64,000 nucleotides of DNA from Ulota crispa (lineage: Eukaryota > Streptophyta > Bryopsida > Orthotrichales > Orthotrichaceae), in assembly GCA_963920765.1 (NCBI GenBank), contig OY987244.1, positions 32,371,678-32,435,677 of the forward strand, in the 5' to 3' direction. Under the pieces are notes generated by a model, which saw only the letters and a list, made by a program, of their open reading frames with translations, did not search any database and had not been told where the DNA came from. Positions 1 through 10,013 of this stretch are shown here, one piece after another. Every line of letters begins with the position of its first letter. Positions within the stretch are counted from its first letter, which is position 1. The translations under genes were made by a program, and so were the position numbers.

Positions 1-66
1 TGATCACCTAAAACCTTCAGAAGTCCCAAAATGTACTGTTTTTCCCAATTTAACAAATATGGTGTT
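1..66. repeat. Right end of a MITE of the ATTCGTTAATTTGGG family, cut by the window edge
   Basis: The last bases, read on the other strand, give AACACCATATTTGTTAA followed by TTGGGAAAAA. This matches the ends of the copies at 1628-1925, 3340-3598 and 57310-57532. The left part lies outside the window. The copies also share an internal phrase around GTAC and CACCTTAA. Confidence 0.7.
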
Positions 67-326
67 TTTGGTTCTTCCTTTTTCAGGTCAAAAACCCTAA
101 ATATGCCCTTTAAAAACAAGAGATAACAAACACATCCGTTTGAGTAATGTATTTTGTGTATCTGCTTGTGTTGTTCAAGAGCCAAATCTTGCCCAACCAT
201 ATTTCCAAGTACTCTTTCCAATTGTTTCTAGTATATTTTTTAGTGTGGAAGAATGGATGTGTCTTTGTAAGTTCTGATTTTATCAATGAACAACATGCCT
301 ACTTCTTTTTAAATGAACAAATAGTT
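67..326. other. Unassigned intergenic DNA
   Basis: AT-rich, with no convincing gene. The short open frame across it runs into the next repeat and has no recognisable features. Confidence 0.5.
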
Positions 327-753
327 AAGGTAGGAGCACCCATGGGTGTCACGTCCCCATGAGCATGACCTGACTAAAAACACATCTCTGCTGGTTTCAT
401 TCCCAACTCCGCAGCTTGAGTTCCTTGTTTTGTTAGAACAGAAAAGTGATAGTGCTTGGTGGCAGTAGATTGGCCAGGTTGTAAATATCAAGGCTTTGGT
501 TTTGATAATAATTACAGGTAGTAAGGGACTCCATGATTCATGGTTTAAGCTCCCTCTGTCAACACCCATGGGTAAGAAACTATTTAACACTGTGAATAAA
601 TCGCACAAATAAATAGCCGTGTAAGCAAGTTTTTTAACAAACCCAATATTTTTTATTTCCTTTCCCTAACCTAAAAATATGAATTTCAACTCTATTTCAT
701 AAACTTAGATACCCTAAAATAGAAAGTTTCTTGGTTATGGGTGCTCCTACCTT
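327..753. repeat. MITE, AAGGTAGGAGCACCCAT family, copy 1
   Basis: It starts with AAGGTAGGAGCACCCAT and ends with the reverse complement, ATGGGTGCTCCTACCTT. Three more copies occur at 12371-12595, 55098-55496 and 55873-56184. No clean target duplication could be read, so the superfamily is unassigned. Confidence 0.75.
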
Positions 754-1627
754 ATAACCTTTGTAGTCTTCCAATAGCGCTGACATTGCATAGAATTTTG
801 TGAATAGGCCAAATTGTGCATAATTGTACTTATTCTTCCGTCTCACAAGTAAGTCCAAGACTCAAGAAACATTAGTATTGATTATTTGCTGAGTTCGTTA
901 CGTTTCCCGAAGCCTTTAGAGACTTTGCAAACCTACAGACTTGACGGATCTGCACTACTCTGAACTTAGGTGCTGTGATCTCAAGCAGGAAATTTAAGTT
1001 TTTTTGCTTGAACCTCAGGGTCAAAATTCGTGGATAATACTGGATCTGAACAATCTTATAACGATTGAATTCAACCAAGTGAAAGGAGCAACATTGCTAA
1101 AAAAAAAATTTGTTGATCACTTTCCATGTGAGTAGAGAGGCAATAAGCCAATAAGTGATGGGTTTGGGTTTTGTCGGATTGCTTTGTTGTCGGATGAATT
1201 TGAAATGTGTTGATATTCACAACGTGGTGCTAATTTGCTATTGTTTTTTTTCATAGAGTCCCAAAGGTGGAGCTTTTATTGATCTAATTCAGTGCTTGGT
1301 ATGTTGTTGGAAAGCTTTCAAAGCAACAAATTTGAGCCCTTGAAGAGTTCCATAATGTTTGAAAAATCAAGCTATTAATTTGCTAGCTTTGAGTACAAGA
1401 ATAGGGCACTCATATTTATGGTTATTTTGTATGAAGGACCTAAGCCACATGCACAATCCAAAATAATAATAAAAAGACATTGCACTCACCAAATATGTAA
1501 ACCTACTCACTAGTTATTATCCAATTATTTCACTTATCTATTCAAAAACTTAGAGTAACGTTAGATTTATGGTCCTATTGTACAATTGTACCCAAAGTTT
1601 TTGTCCAATTGGGATAACATAATAATG
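754..1627. other. Intergenic DNA, nothing identified
   Basis: AT-rich sequence with short homopolymer runs and no supported gene or repeat boundary. Confidence 0.5.
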
Positions 1628-1925
1628 TCATATTCATTAATTTGGGAAAATGATGGGCACCATTTTGTACATCACCTTAATTCAAAATAGCCACCTTAAT
1701 TTAATTAAGGAGGTCACCTTAAACCTAGTTAATGAACTTTTGTCCAAAATTTTAGAAGTTAATGAACTTTCTGTCCGAAAAGAGCGTACTTTTGGAAGAT
1801 GTATATCATTGGAAAACACTCAATGGACTCCCAATTCAATGAATAAGGCATTGAATATGCAGTTCTCTAGAAAAAAAAGCCAAAAGTCCCACTTTGTACG
1901 CTTTTTCCCATATTTACAAATATGA
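1628..1925. repeat. MITE, ATTCGTTAATTTGGG family, copy 2
   Basis: The left end reads TCATATTCATTAATTTGGGA. The right end, read in reverse complement, gives ATCATATTTGTAAATATGGG followed by AAAAA. The element is about 298 bp, AT-rich, and contains a 91-residue open frame that is not protein-like. Confidence 0.7.
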
Positions 1926-2019
1926 TTTTTAATAAGATAATTTTCATGATTGCATTGACTTCAAAGGATGAGCAAAAATAGGGGATTACTGATTTTGTTT
2001 GTTGTAGTAAGTAAATATT

Positions 2020-2932
2020 TTAACATTTAAAGGACTAAGCAAAGTTTTCACCAAAAACTCTTCGAAATTGCCATTTTTAGAGCATCAACCAAATTTGAAT
2101 ACAAAAAAAATTTATGCATATGTGACCATAGGCTTTGTAGAAGAATGGTTTTAGAGGATGCGGAAAAAAATTTAGAGTTTTCCATTGTGTGGATTGGAAT
2201 GGTTTGAATATTCAAAAACATCTTGTGAAAAACCGGGCAGATACCCTTCAGAAGGTGAAATTCCTAAGGAAAAAAGGCCATGTGGGTGGTGCTTCTCTAA
2301 ATTCCTTATTCCAACTAAGTAAAGTACATGTGAAAAAAGTTTCAAATCATTTGGAGTTGTATAACATATGGAAAAAAATTAGTAAGTAAAAAGAAGTAGA
2401 GAATGATTTAAAACACTAAATTGATAAGAATTTAATTATGGAAATGAAAAATGCCAATCCCAATGGTCATAATGTTTTCATAAACAATCTTTATACTTTG
2501 GTTTTGCTTTTTTTCCAAAATGTTACAAATTGAGTGAAATAAAGGACTTCAAAGTTTATTTTGGAGTAGAGAATCCATAATTGCCCGCAAACAAAAAATC
2601 CTCACAACTTTCATCTTGTTGATCCAAACGGAATGATTTGAAGCTTCCTACATTCACATAAACCTCCTAAACCAGTTTAAAATTTTGGTTTTTGGAAAAA
2701 GTGATTTTTGAAAATCTGCCTAGGCTGCCCGATGAACATAAAAAACAACATATTAGGTCGTAACTTTTTACTCATAATTCCAAATGTCATAAAATTTAGT
2801 GCATATGAAAGATAAACCTTGTCCCCACATTGTGTTAAAATTTCAGCTTAAAATATGAAAAGCTCCAATCATAGGTACGTGCCCAAAATTACTATGTTTC
2901 TAAAAAAGAGAATCTGGTCCTTTAGGGGTTAA
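2020..2932. mobile_element. TTAA-ended non-autonomous DNA transposon, copy 1 (long subfamily)
   Basis: The left end is TTAACATTTAAAGGACTAAG. The right end, in reverse complement, is TTAACCCCTAAAGGACCAGA. At 913 bp it matches the length of the copies at 47260-48221 and 49943-50866. Its right part resembles the left part of the element at 56934 in inverted orientation. It has no transposase. TTAA on both ends followed by CCCCTA is the arrangement seen in piggyBac and some Sola elements; the class is inferred from the ends only. Confidence 0.75.
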
Positions 2933-3339
2933 GATCCGTTTAGAAACTTTGAAGGGGGCTCTTGGAGGGCTCCAATTTTCCCTTGTATACCAATAGCTTT
3001 TCATACCCTATGACATTGTGACATACCCCATTTGGAATTAAATTGTGATTATCAACATTGGTTCTACGTCATATACTCATAATGACCCTTTACTACAAGT
3101 CAAATTCAATTATTAAATTTAGACAAAATTTTCTTCAATACAAATTCTTTAAAACACAAATTTTGTTCTTAAATCATGTTAGCCAAGTTTTTCAACTATA
3201 CTTTTGCCACTTAGTCACATTTTGTGCATTTATGTCGATCTATTACCTACCTTTTCTATACTTTATCGAACTGGCCGTATGTGCAAGTCTGCTAAAAAGT
3301 CCACATTCAGGATCTGCTTCCAAAATATTCAGAGCCTTT
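2933..3339. other. Intergenic DNA, nothing identified
   Basis: An AT-rich spacer between two repeat elements. A 103-residue open frame spans the boundary into the next MITE and is not credible as a gene. Confidence 0.5.
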
Positions 3340-3598
3340 AACACTATATTCGTTAATTTGGAAAAATAGATGTCCCACTTTGTACTCCACCTTAAACCCA
3401 AAAAGTTACCTTAAACCAGATTCAAAGGTATCAAATTTAGTTTGACTCAATAAGATTTTTTCCTTCGCAAATTTCTCTTCTCAAGAGAGGAAATGTGTAA
3501 ATTTTAGGTGATCATCTAAAACTTTCACCTCAAAATTTGAAAATTCCAAAATGTACCGTTTTTCCCAAATTAACGAATATGGTGTTCTTTGAACTTTG
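3340..3598. repeat. MITE, ATTCGTTAATTTGGG family, copy 3
   Basis: This is the cleanest copy. The left end is AACACTATATTCGTTAATTT, and the right end in reverse complement is AACACCATATTCGTTAATTT. The terminal inverted repeats are at least 25 bp in a 259-bp element. No separate direct target duplication is visible. Confidence 0.8.
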
Positions 3599-4874
3599 AA
3601 GGAGCCTATTGTTAACCATGTGTGCCTCAGTCTCAAATATTATTACAATGGTTTGATTGGTCCTTGAATTGCACTGCTACAATACGTTTAATCTCAAAAT
3701 CATCTTCAATACTGGAGTCAAAATGTCATTTAAGTTCAAGCGATATAGGACAATGAAGCATTAAATAAGGAAAATTTGACCCTGTTGGTGATGGATTTGA
3801 TTGTTCATATGAAAATATTTTGAGTTTTTTATATATTTTGAATGCTTTCCATATGAAACTATTTTCCATGAAACTACAATGCACTCCACTCCTTGGGGGT
3901 GCTGTAAGAGGTAGTAGTAGAAAACTATGTGCATACAAATTATAGGGTGTCTTGAAAAATATTTGAGATAAAAATTATGATTTGGTTTTTGATACTATAG
4001 GGTATAAACAAATCATAGGATGTCTTCAAACTACTGTAAGGAATAGAAAAATAGGTACAATTAGAAAAAATATAGACCTAGGATACCCTTTTTTTATTAT
4101 TAGTTTTGGTCAAAAGTTCTAAATGTTGCTGCCTTGCAAGTGGCATATTCAAAGTGTTCAATAATTTTATAGACTTTCCTAATTTCTACAATAGACGTTG
4201 GCTAGCTTTAGGTGGTTATCATTTGATTTTGGAAATTGGATGTTCTTTCTCTAAGCCCTTTGTTTGTTGTTCTAGTTGTTCAAGGTTTAGGGTCCAACTT
4301 GGGATTTGGGAATTGCTCAGTTTGTTTTTTCCATTGTCTTTGTTTTTTGGCTACTATTCAAAAAGTGTTTCTTGTATTTTATTTTGCATATTTTGAAGAC
4401 ATGTACAGCACCTTGAAGCAAACATATGTACCACATGTTTTTACTAATCAAAAATTTTGCACAATATAAATTATATTTGACAATTTCTTGTTGTGCACCA
4501 CAATTTAGTAAAGCATATTATTTTGCATATTGTGAAGACATGCATGTACTATACATTGAATAAAACAATATAGGTTAAAGTAAATTTAATATCACAAATT
4601 GATCTCTTTATCATTCATATTAATCATGTAAAAAGGACCTAAATCTAAAGTTCAATTTATAGCAATCAATGATATGATACCTTTCTAGTAAATGAGCGAC
4701 ATTGACAATTTTTATGGAAGATACAATAGTAGTATTGAATACACTTTTTTGTTAAGTTATAGGTGAAACTTGAAAATAGTCATTAGTAGGGGGGAAATTT
4801 TTTTTTGAAAGAAATTTAATGTCTAACAACAAAAATCATGCAATTAGAAATCCAACAGCTATAAGGTTCTCAAC
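3599..4874. other. Intergenic DNA with a short diverged direct repeat
   Basis: No gene was found. A phrase beginning TTATTTTGCATATT and continuing with GAAGACATG occurs near 4379 and again near 4518. The hydrophobic open frames at 4106-4469 are T-rich noise. Confidence 0.45.
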
Positions 4875-6013
4875 TTAACGCCTAAAGGATGCTACCTACC
4901 AAAAGAGATGTTGTATTCATATAATGACCATTTAACACTTGAAAGAAATAGCACTATGACAAATGTCAAAAAATCCTTTAAAATCCTAATTGACCAATAG
5001 TGTGACTGTGACTAGGCTTGAAATTCAAAACTCCAATAGAATTCATGTACTACCCAAGTGTCCCATTTGTAAGCAACACAAGAAAGCATATACAAAACAA
5101 TAGCATCCTTAAGTCTCAAATGTCCAAGGGTGCTTTTCTTGTTTTTGAAAGGTGGATTTTAAGTTTTTTTATTTGTCATTGTTGCATCATTATTAAACAT
5201 TAAAACAAAAATTGTAATCATAGGTTCTTGAACTCCAAGGCTTCTAGATAATGCTACCATAAAAAGACTCCTAAAATCTATGAAAATTTTAAGAAATTTT
5301 TGATTGAATGTGGATGAGTATGGGATTTTTTGGTTTTTTTGGAGTCGCCTAAAAATTCTTATGCAAAAATGGCAATTTTTTATACAAAATTGGGAAACAA
5401 CCACTTATCATGATTTAGTGTCTATTGTTTTTACTTCAAAACTAATGATCCCCCTTCCAAATCCATGACCACAATTTCATGCATGAGCTTGCAATGCATT
5501 CGCCAAAGAGTTACCACCTAATACAAAGAATTTTTTTAGCTCCAATTATTGACCCAAAGCCATTATGAATGAAAGAGAATTCAATGGCAAATGACTCCTA
5601 ATTTGTATAACAAAGACATTCCAAATGAAATTAGCTCAAAAGCATATTTGAATTTTGTTAGATGATGAAATTTTAATAGGAAGGGCCCTCATTGCCCAAG
5701 GGAGTGCCAAAGGGAGATTTTTCACTTTGTTCTCAACTTATTACTTGTTTTTTTAATGTGGTAGCTTGTCATAGGCTTTTTAGTGACACTATTCATCACA
5801 CTTTTTGGTGCACAAGAGGTATGCTTGCTATTTAGTTTTAACCAAAAAAATTGGAATAAGGTATGGAGAACATTAAAATCAAGTATTAAAGCTAGCTTTG
5901 GACTGCAATTTCTTTAAAAAGCAAGAAACAAAAATGATCAAATCTATGCTTTCAACAAAGTTTTAAAGTTTATTGAACACCAAAATTTGGTACCTTGGGC
6001 ATTTAGGGGTTAA
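4875..6013. mobile_element. TTAA-ended element, diverged copy 2
   Basis: The left end is TTAACGCCTAAAGGATGC. The right end, in reverse complement, is TTAACCCCTAAATGCCCAAG. At 1139 bp it may contain later insertions. The two ends match each other less well than in other copies, so pairing them is an inference. Confidence 0.5.
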
Positions 6014-6741
6014 GGGAAAGGGGATAGGACAGTAGAGAGTGAAACAAGTTGAAAAAGACAAATAGTTGAAAGAGAGGAAAAATAACAAGTGAGTCGGTGC
6101 AAGCGGGGACAATACATACTTGTTGCTATAAAGGACAGATTGTTAATTTAGAAAATTTAAGATGAGAAGTGCGTTGCAAAGTGGGACTCAATCATGTAAT
6201 TTTGTGGTGACCATTGTAAAAAAGCAGTTGTAAACTACAATCTATTCAATGCAATCAAATCAATGAGACTATTGTGAAAAAATATTGTAAACTATAATTC
6301 ATAAATTAGTTCCATATGATAAAATCTATCATTTTGCTCACCAATGCTTGTCAAAAAATACTGAATCAAAAAATTCGAAGTTCTCTCTAAAATAAATTAA
6401 AGATGAAAACTAGTGATTTTTACAAGGTATTTTATGAAATGTAAGTTTGAAATAATTTTTTACTAATCATGATTGTTCATAAAGATTTGTATCTTGCGAT
6501 TATTATTGAAGCCAAATTTGAGGGTCATTTAATTGAACAAGAAAAGTTAATTATTGAGGTGAATGTGCATGTGTCCTTGGAGGAGTTAGAGCCGATGAAT
6601 GGGAGATCCAAGAAACGATAAAAAATAAAAAGTTGGCTAAATGATACGCCAAGAAAGGCAGGTTGAATTTTAACTAAGCTTGATAAAAACCTATCATATA
6701 TCCCAAAAATAATAAACACGTAGGCAGTATTTGGTACATGC
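6014..6741. other. Intergenic DNA, nothing identified
   Basis: AT-rich spacer with no supported gene. Confidence 0.45.
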
Positions 6742-6952
6742 ACTCTAAAACCGGTTCTCTCGGACCTGGTTGGAGGTATAGAATATTTTCAGAGAAGTAC
6801 ATAACATTGTTAACCAGCGTCACGCTGTTCCCCGGAATAATACCCCCAGGAACCTGGGGTATTATTCCGGGGAACAGCATGACGTTGGTTAACAATGTTA
6901 TGTACCTGGAGGACCTACGCTTCCAATCAAATGTGGAGAAAAACCGGTGGTT
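6742..6952. repeat. Probable outer MITE holding the hairpin element
   Basis: Inverted flanks beginning ACCGGTT can be matched on the two sides of the hairpin at 6797-6905. Matching is partial, so the boundaries are approximate. Confidence 0.4.
6797..6905. repeat. Near-perfect 109-bp hairpin MITE, GTACATAACATTGTTAACC family
   Basis: The two halves are reverse complements over almost their full length and meet at the palindrome CAGGAACCTG. Both termini read GTACATAACATTGTTAACC inward. A second member with the same termini lies at 60764-60956. It could fold into a long stem if transcribed. Confidence 0.85.
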
Positions 6953-6969
6953 ACCAAGCTTAGAGCATA

Positions 6970-7286
6970 AGGTAGTTTGCTCATAAACCACCTGGGCATT
7001 AAAATCGTCCACCTTCTCAAATGCATCCGTGATGTACATGTTTTTTTTCATAGGTTTTCAAAATGTACAAGTAATGTATATTTGAGGAGGTGTACGGTTT
7101 TAGAGATCTATGATCTTTCCACTTCAAAATTTCATAATTAATTCCATAAAGTTCCAAATAATATGAAATAACTTGGGTTAGATGTCAAAGAAAAATTTAC
7201 TGAAAAATTGTTCAAGAAGTTTCACCTCCCGAAAATTCAGTTTCAGCCCTTAGATGGGCGGTTTATGAGCAAACTACTGCCTACCT
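6970..7286. repeat. MITE with TAGTTTGCTCATAAACC inverted ends
   Basis: The left side has AAGGTAGTTTGCTCATAAAC. The right side, in reverse complement, has AAGGTAGGCAGTAGTTTGCT, so one end carries an extra 6 bp. About 310 bp, with no coding content. Confidence 0.65.
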
Positions 7287-7299
7287 TGCAGGATAAATA

Positions 7300-7736
7300 A
7301 GAACCCGCGACATTCATCCACTAGACAGAGAGCAGATGTACGTGGACGGGGGTCGGTGTAGACCAGTGGGCCACTTCACCTGCCACACAATCCTCGCATC
7401 TCGACTGACCCGAAAAAACGCCAGGCCATATCGTCCGGCCCGCGTGCCCCTCGCCCAGTCAATCGCCGGGTGTAGGCGTCGCTCATCATTCCCGGAAGAT
7501 CTTTCTCTCTTCCGCCTCCGGACGACGACGAGGACGATCTCACCACCACCACTGGCCTGCGCACCTCTGATTCCAAGCTCCGCACCTGCACACTTGGTCA
7601 CTTCCCCTTTGCGAACTCTCAATCCGCCTAGTTCTCTCACCACCCAATTCCGCTGCAACGTTCCCCTGTTCGGCACACATGCTTTGAGTGAGCAGGTCCC
7701 ACAATTCACGTTTTCAGGCTTTCCAGGTTACAAACC
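7300..7736. promoter_or_regulatory. GC-rich, CT-rich block, possible promoter or untranslated leader
   Basis: Composition changes abruptly here from AT-rich repeats to GC-rich sequence with pyrimidine runs such as TCTTTCTCTCTTCCGCC, typical of plant 5' leaders. Open frames run on both strands, as expected of GC-rich non-coding sequence. At 7737 an ATG opens a frame starting MSSAFTSSSLLM just before GTATAC, a possible donor, so this could be a leader exon of the gene at 10014 or of an unidentified gene. No splice path could be proven. Confidence 0.35.
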
Positions 7737-8020
7737 ATGAGCTCCGCATTCACCAGTAGTTCACTTTTGATGGTATACAGCTGCTTCTGCTTCTGCGTGC
7801 CTGTGTTTGTTGGCCCTAATTGGGTCTTCTGGAAGTTGTGTGAGTTTGGATTTTGGAGTTCCTAGGTAAAACCACGAGCTCCACATTCATTACACGTCGC
7901 TGGAGATAAACCGAAATTTCACTGTGATGGTGTTTGTTGCTGCTGCTCTCCTTCATCGTTTGATGATGTTTATTGGCCCTAATCGGGTATTCTGGGAGTT
8001 TTGTGAGCTTGGAGTTTGGT
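7736..8020. repeat. Diverged tandem duplication, unit about 135 bp
   Basis: Two successive units share, in order, ACCATGAGCTCCGCATTC (second copy ACCACGAGCTCCACATTC), a TGATGGT segment, TTGGCCCTAATTGGGT (second copy TTGGCCCTAATCGGGT), and a TTGTGAGTTTGGA-like end. The first unit starts near 7736 and the second near 7871. The second copy has lost the ATG. Confidence 0.65.
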
Positions 8021-9154
8021 TTTCTTGCAAGTGGAGTCACCGAATTTTTCGCTCTAGGTTTGAATTCGGCATGTGATAATTGAATTCTTCTCGCTGAGCT
8101 GGAGTTTGGGGTCGTGTTTTGTTGCACAGAATGTTAGGTTGACGAGCTCTTTGTAATCTAGGGTTGGCGTTGGTTTGAAATTTTCGCAATTGGCAAAACT
8201 TTAACATGACTTGAATTTTTCATGTATTCTTTGGTCTATATAGATTCATTAATTTCGTTTTGTGAGTTGCTTTGATTATGTTGCTCTACTGTAGTGGGAA
8301 GAGCCATTTTGTCTTTCGGGGAAGTGTGTTGAGTAGTTTTAGCTAATAAGGTATCATTTTAGGGCGAAAATGGTTTTTTTTTTTTGGATTTTTTTTTATT
8401 CTTATTTTATGTGGTGCGGATTTGCGGATGGTGGTGTCCGGACGATGTTCGGACGGTTTTTTCTGTGTATATAGTTTGTTAGTTTTACTGTAGTTTTGGA
8501 CCGATTTTGTTTGTTGCAGTGGAGATCAGTTGTGCGTATTGCATCCATTTTGTTGGGGGGACTCTTGTACGAGTTTTAGTTGTCTGCAGTGGAGTTCTTT
8601 GGGTTAGGGTTCTACAATGTCATTTCATAGGATAGCATTTACAACACTTTAAGAGAGAATTCAACTAATACATAGAATGTGATTTTTGGGAGAATCATTA
8701 TAGAATTTTGGAGAGATCTCTTTGGGTACAAGAGCCAAACTCTCCAGATATCAATTTTTATTCCTTTACGTATGAGTTTCTTGTGCAATTTCAAAGTGGG
8801 TGGTTGAAGTCCGCTTTTACAGAGACAATAGACAGCCCCACTTTTGTTCAAAGAGCAAGGGCCATAGCCACTTCGTCAGGCCTTGCTGACACCATTTTTG
8901 CTGACTGAAAAGCAACCAAGTTTATGAATAGACGAGTTGGGGGCTAGTTTGTAGGTAGACGGGGTCAGTTTTCCAATAGTGTTTGTAACCTCTACCTTAT
9001 TTGTGTTTTCTCTCTTTCTGAGACTAGTGACCGGGGTTTATTAACTAATGCTCTGTAGCCGTTTTTAACTTCCTTGTGGTTGCTTTGTTGTGGTGACAGG
9101 CATTCGGCTGAGCTCATGATTAGTTTGGTGTTGTCCAATTGCAGCAAACGACCT
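8021..9154. other. Moderately GC-rich spacer upstream of the membrane-protein gene
   Basis: T- and G-rich sequence resembling a plant intron or promoter. No open frame resembles a protein. If the 7.3-7.7 kb block is a leader exon, this would be its intron; that is inference. Confidence 0.35.
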
Positions 9155-9870
9155 TTGACCCCTAAGCGCCCAGGCCATTTTCAATGAGAGGTTGGGGAGA
9201 CCTACAACTTTGATGCATTGAAAATAATGGAACACCTACTTAGAGAATGGCTTGCAAATTTTGGGAATAACTGATTGTGGGAGATGGGAGATTATAACAT
9301 TTGATTAAACAATATGTTATGGCAAGATTTCATTTTTTGGCAAGTAGTTGCGTTTCTATAATTTTTACAAATTTCTATAATCCCTTGGTTCATCTCAGTT
9401 TTTGTGAGTAGCAAGATTAGATGTGAATGCACACACTTGCAAATTATTGAAGATTTTATAGCTCTTTATGATAAGTTTTAGGGCTTCAAATTGCTATTGC
9501 ACAAAAAGTGATGACTGACACAATTGGTGAGGCTTGCCACAATAAGGATTTAGAACATGCTTGAACACTTGCCGGCAAATTTCCCACTATCACCACGCAC
9601 ACACAAGGAAGCTTGCAAGGAATATTGACTAGTTGCAATTGCTTATCACCATGCCCCGTATGGTGATTCACCCAATCCAGGCTCTTGAGGCACTTGTACA
9701 ACATTTGACTTGCCTCACCATTACTCCATTTGCATGGGCCACTTGCATACCTTCATAATTATAGTTTATACCAAGATCAAAAACTTAAATCCAATGCCTC
9801 AAACAAGCATCTGAAATCCTTTGAGATCTTATGAGGACACTTTTGGTCCTCTGGGGCGTTCAGGGGTTAA
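9155..9870. mobile_element. TTAA-ended element, GCGCCC subfamily, upstream of the membrane-protein gene
   Basis: The left end is TTGACCCCTAAGCGCCCAGG. The right end, in reverse complement, is TTAACCCCTGAACGCCCCAG. At 716 bp it shares internal sequence with the copy at 46435-47218, for example GAACACCTACTTAGA and ATGGCTTGCAAATTTTGGGA. It ends 143 bp before the ATG of the gene at 10014, so it lies in that gene's promoter or leader. Confidence 0.8.
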
Positions 9871-10013
9871 TGGCCACGTATCCAGTAGCGAGTGAATCTT
9901 TCCTTTACGACTGGATTTTTCAAGAGTCAGAGCTTCTTACACTTACCTGACCAATTACTAGTTCGAAACAACAGTACTGGTTTTCCCAGGCTCATTCTCT
10001 CACAGCCATAATC

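Noticed and set aside
4106-4469. Hydrophobic plus-strand frames resembling membrane proteins
   Set aside because: T-rich sequence gives F, L, S and C runs. There is no start context, splice sites or homology.
7314-7740. Long open frames on both strands, 131 and 134 residues
   Set aside because: GC-rich DNA has few stops by chance, the frames overlap on opposite strands and neither has a domain or splice context. I treat the block as possible leader or promoter.
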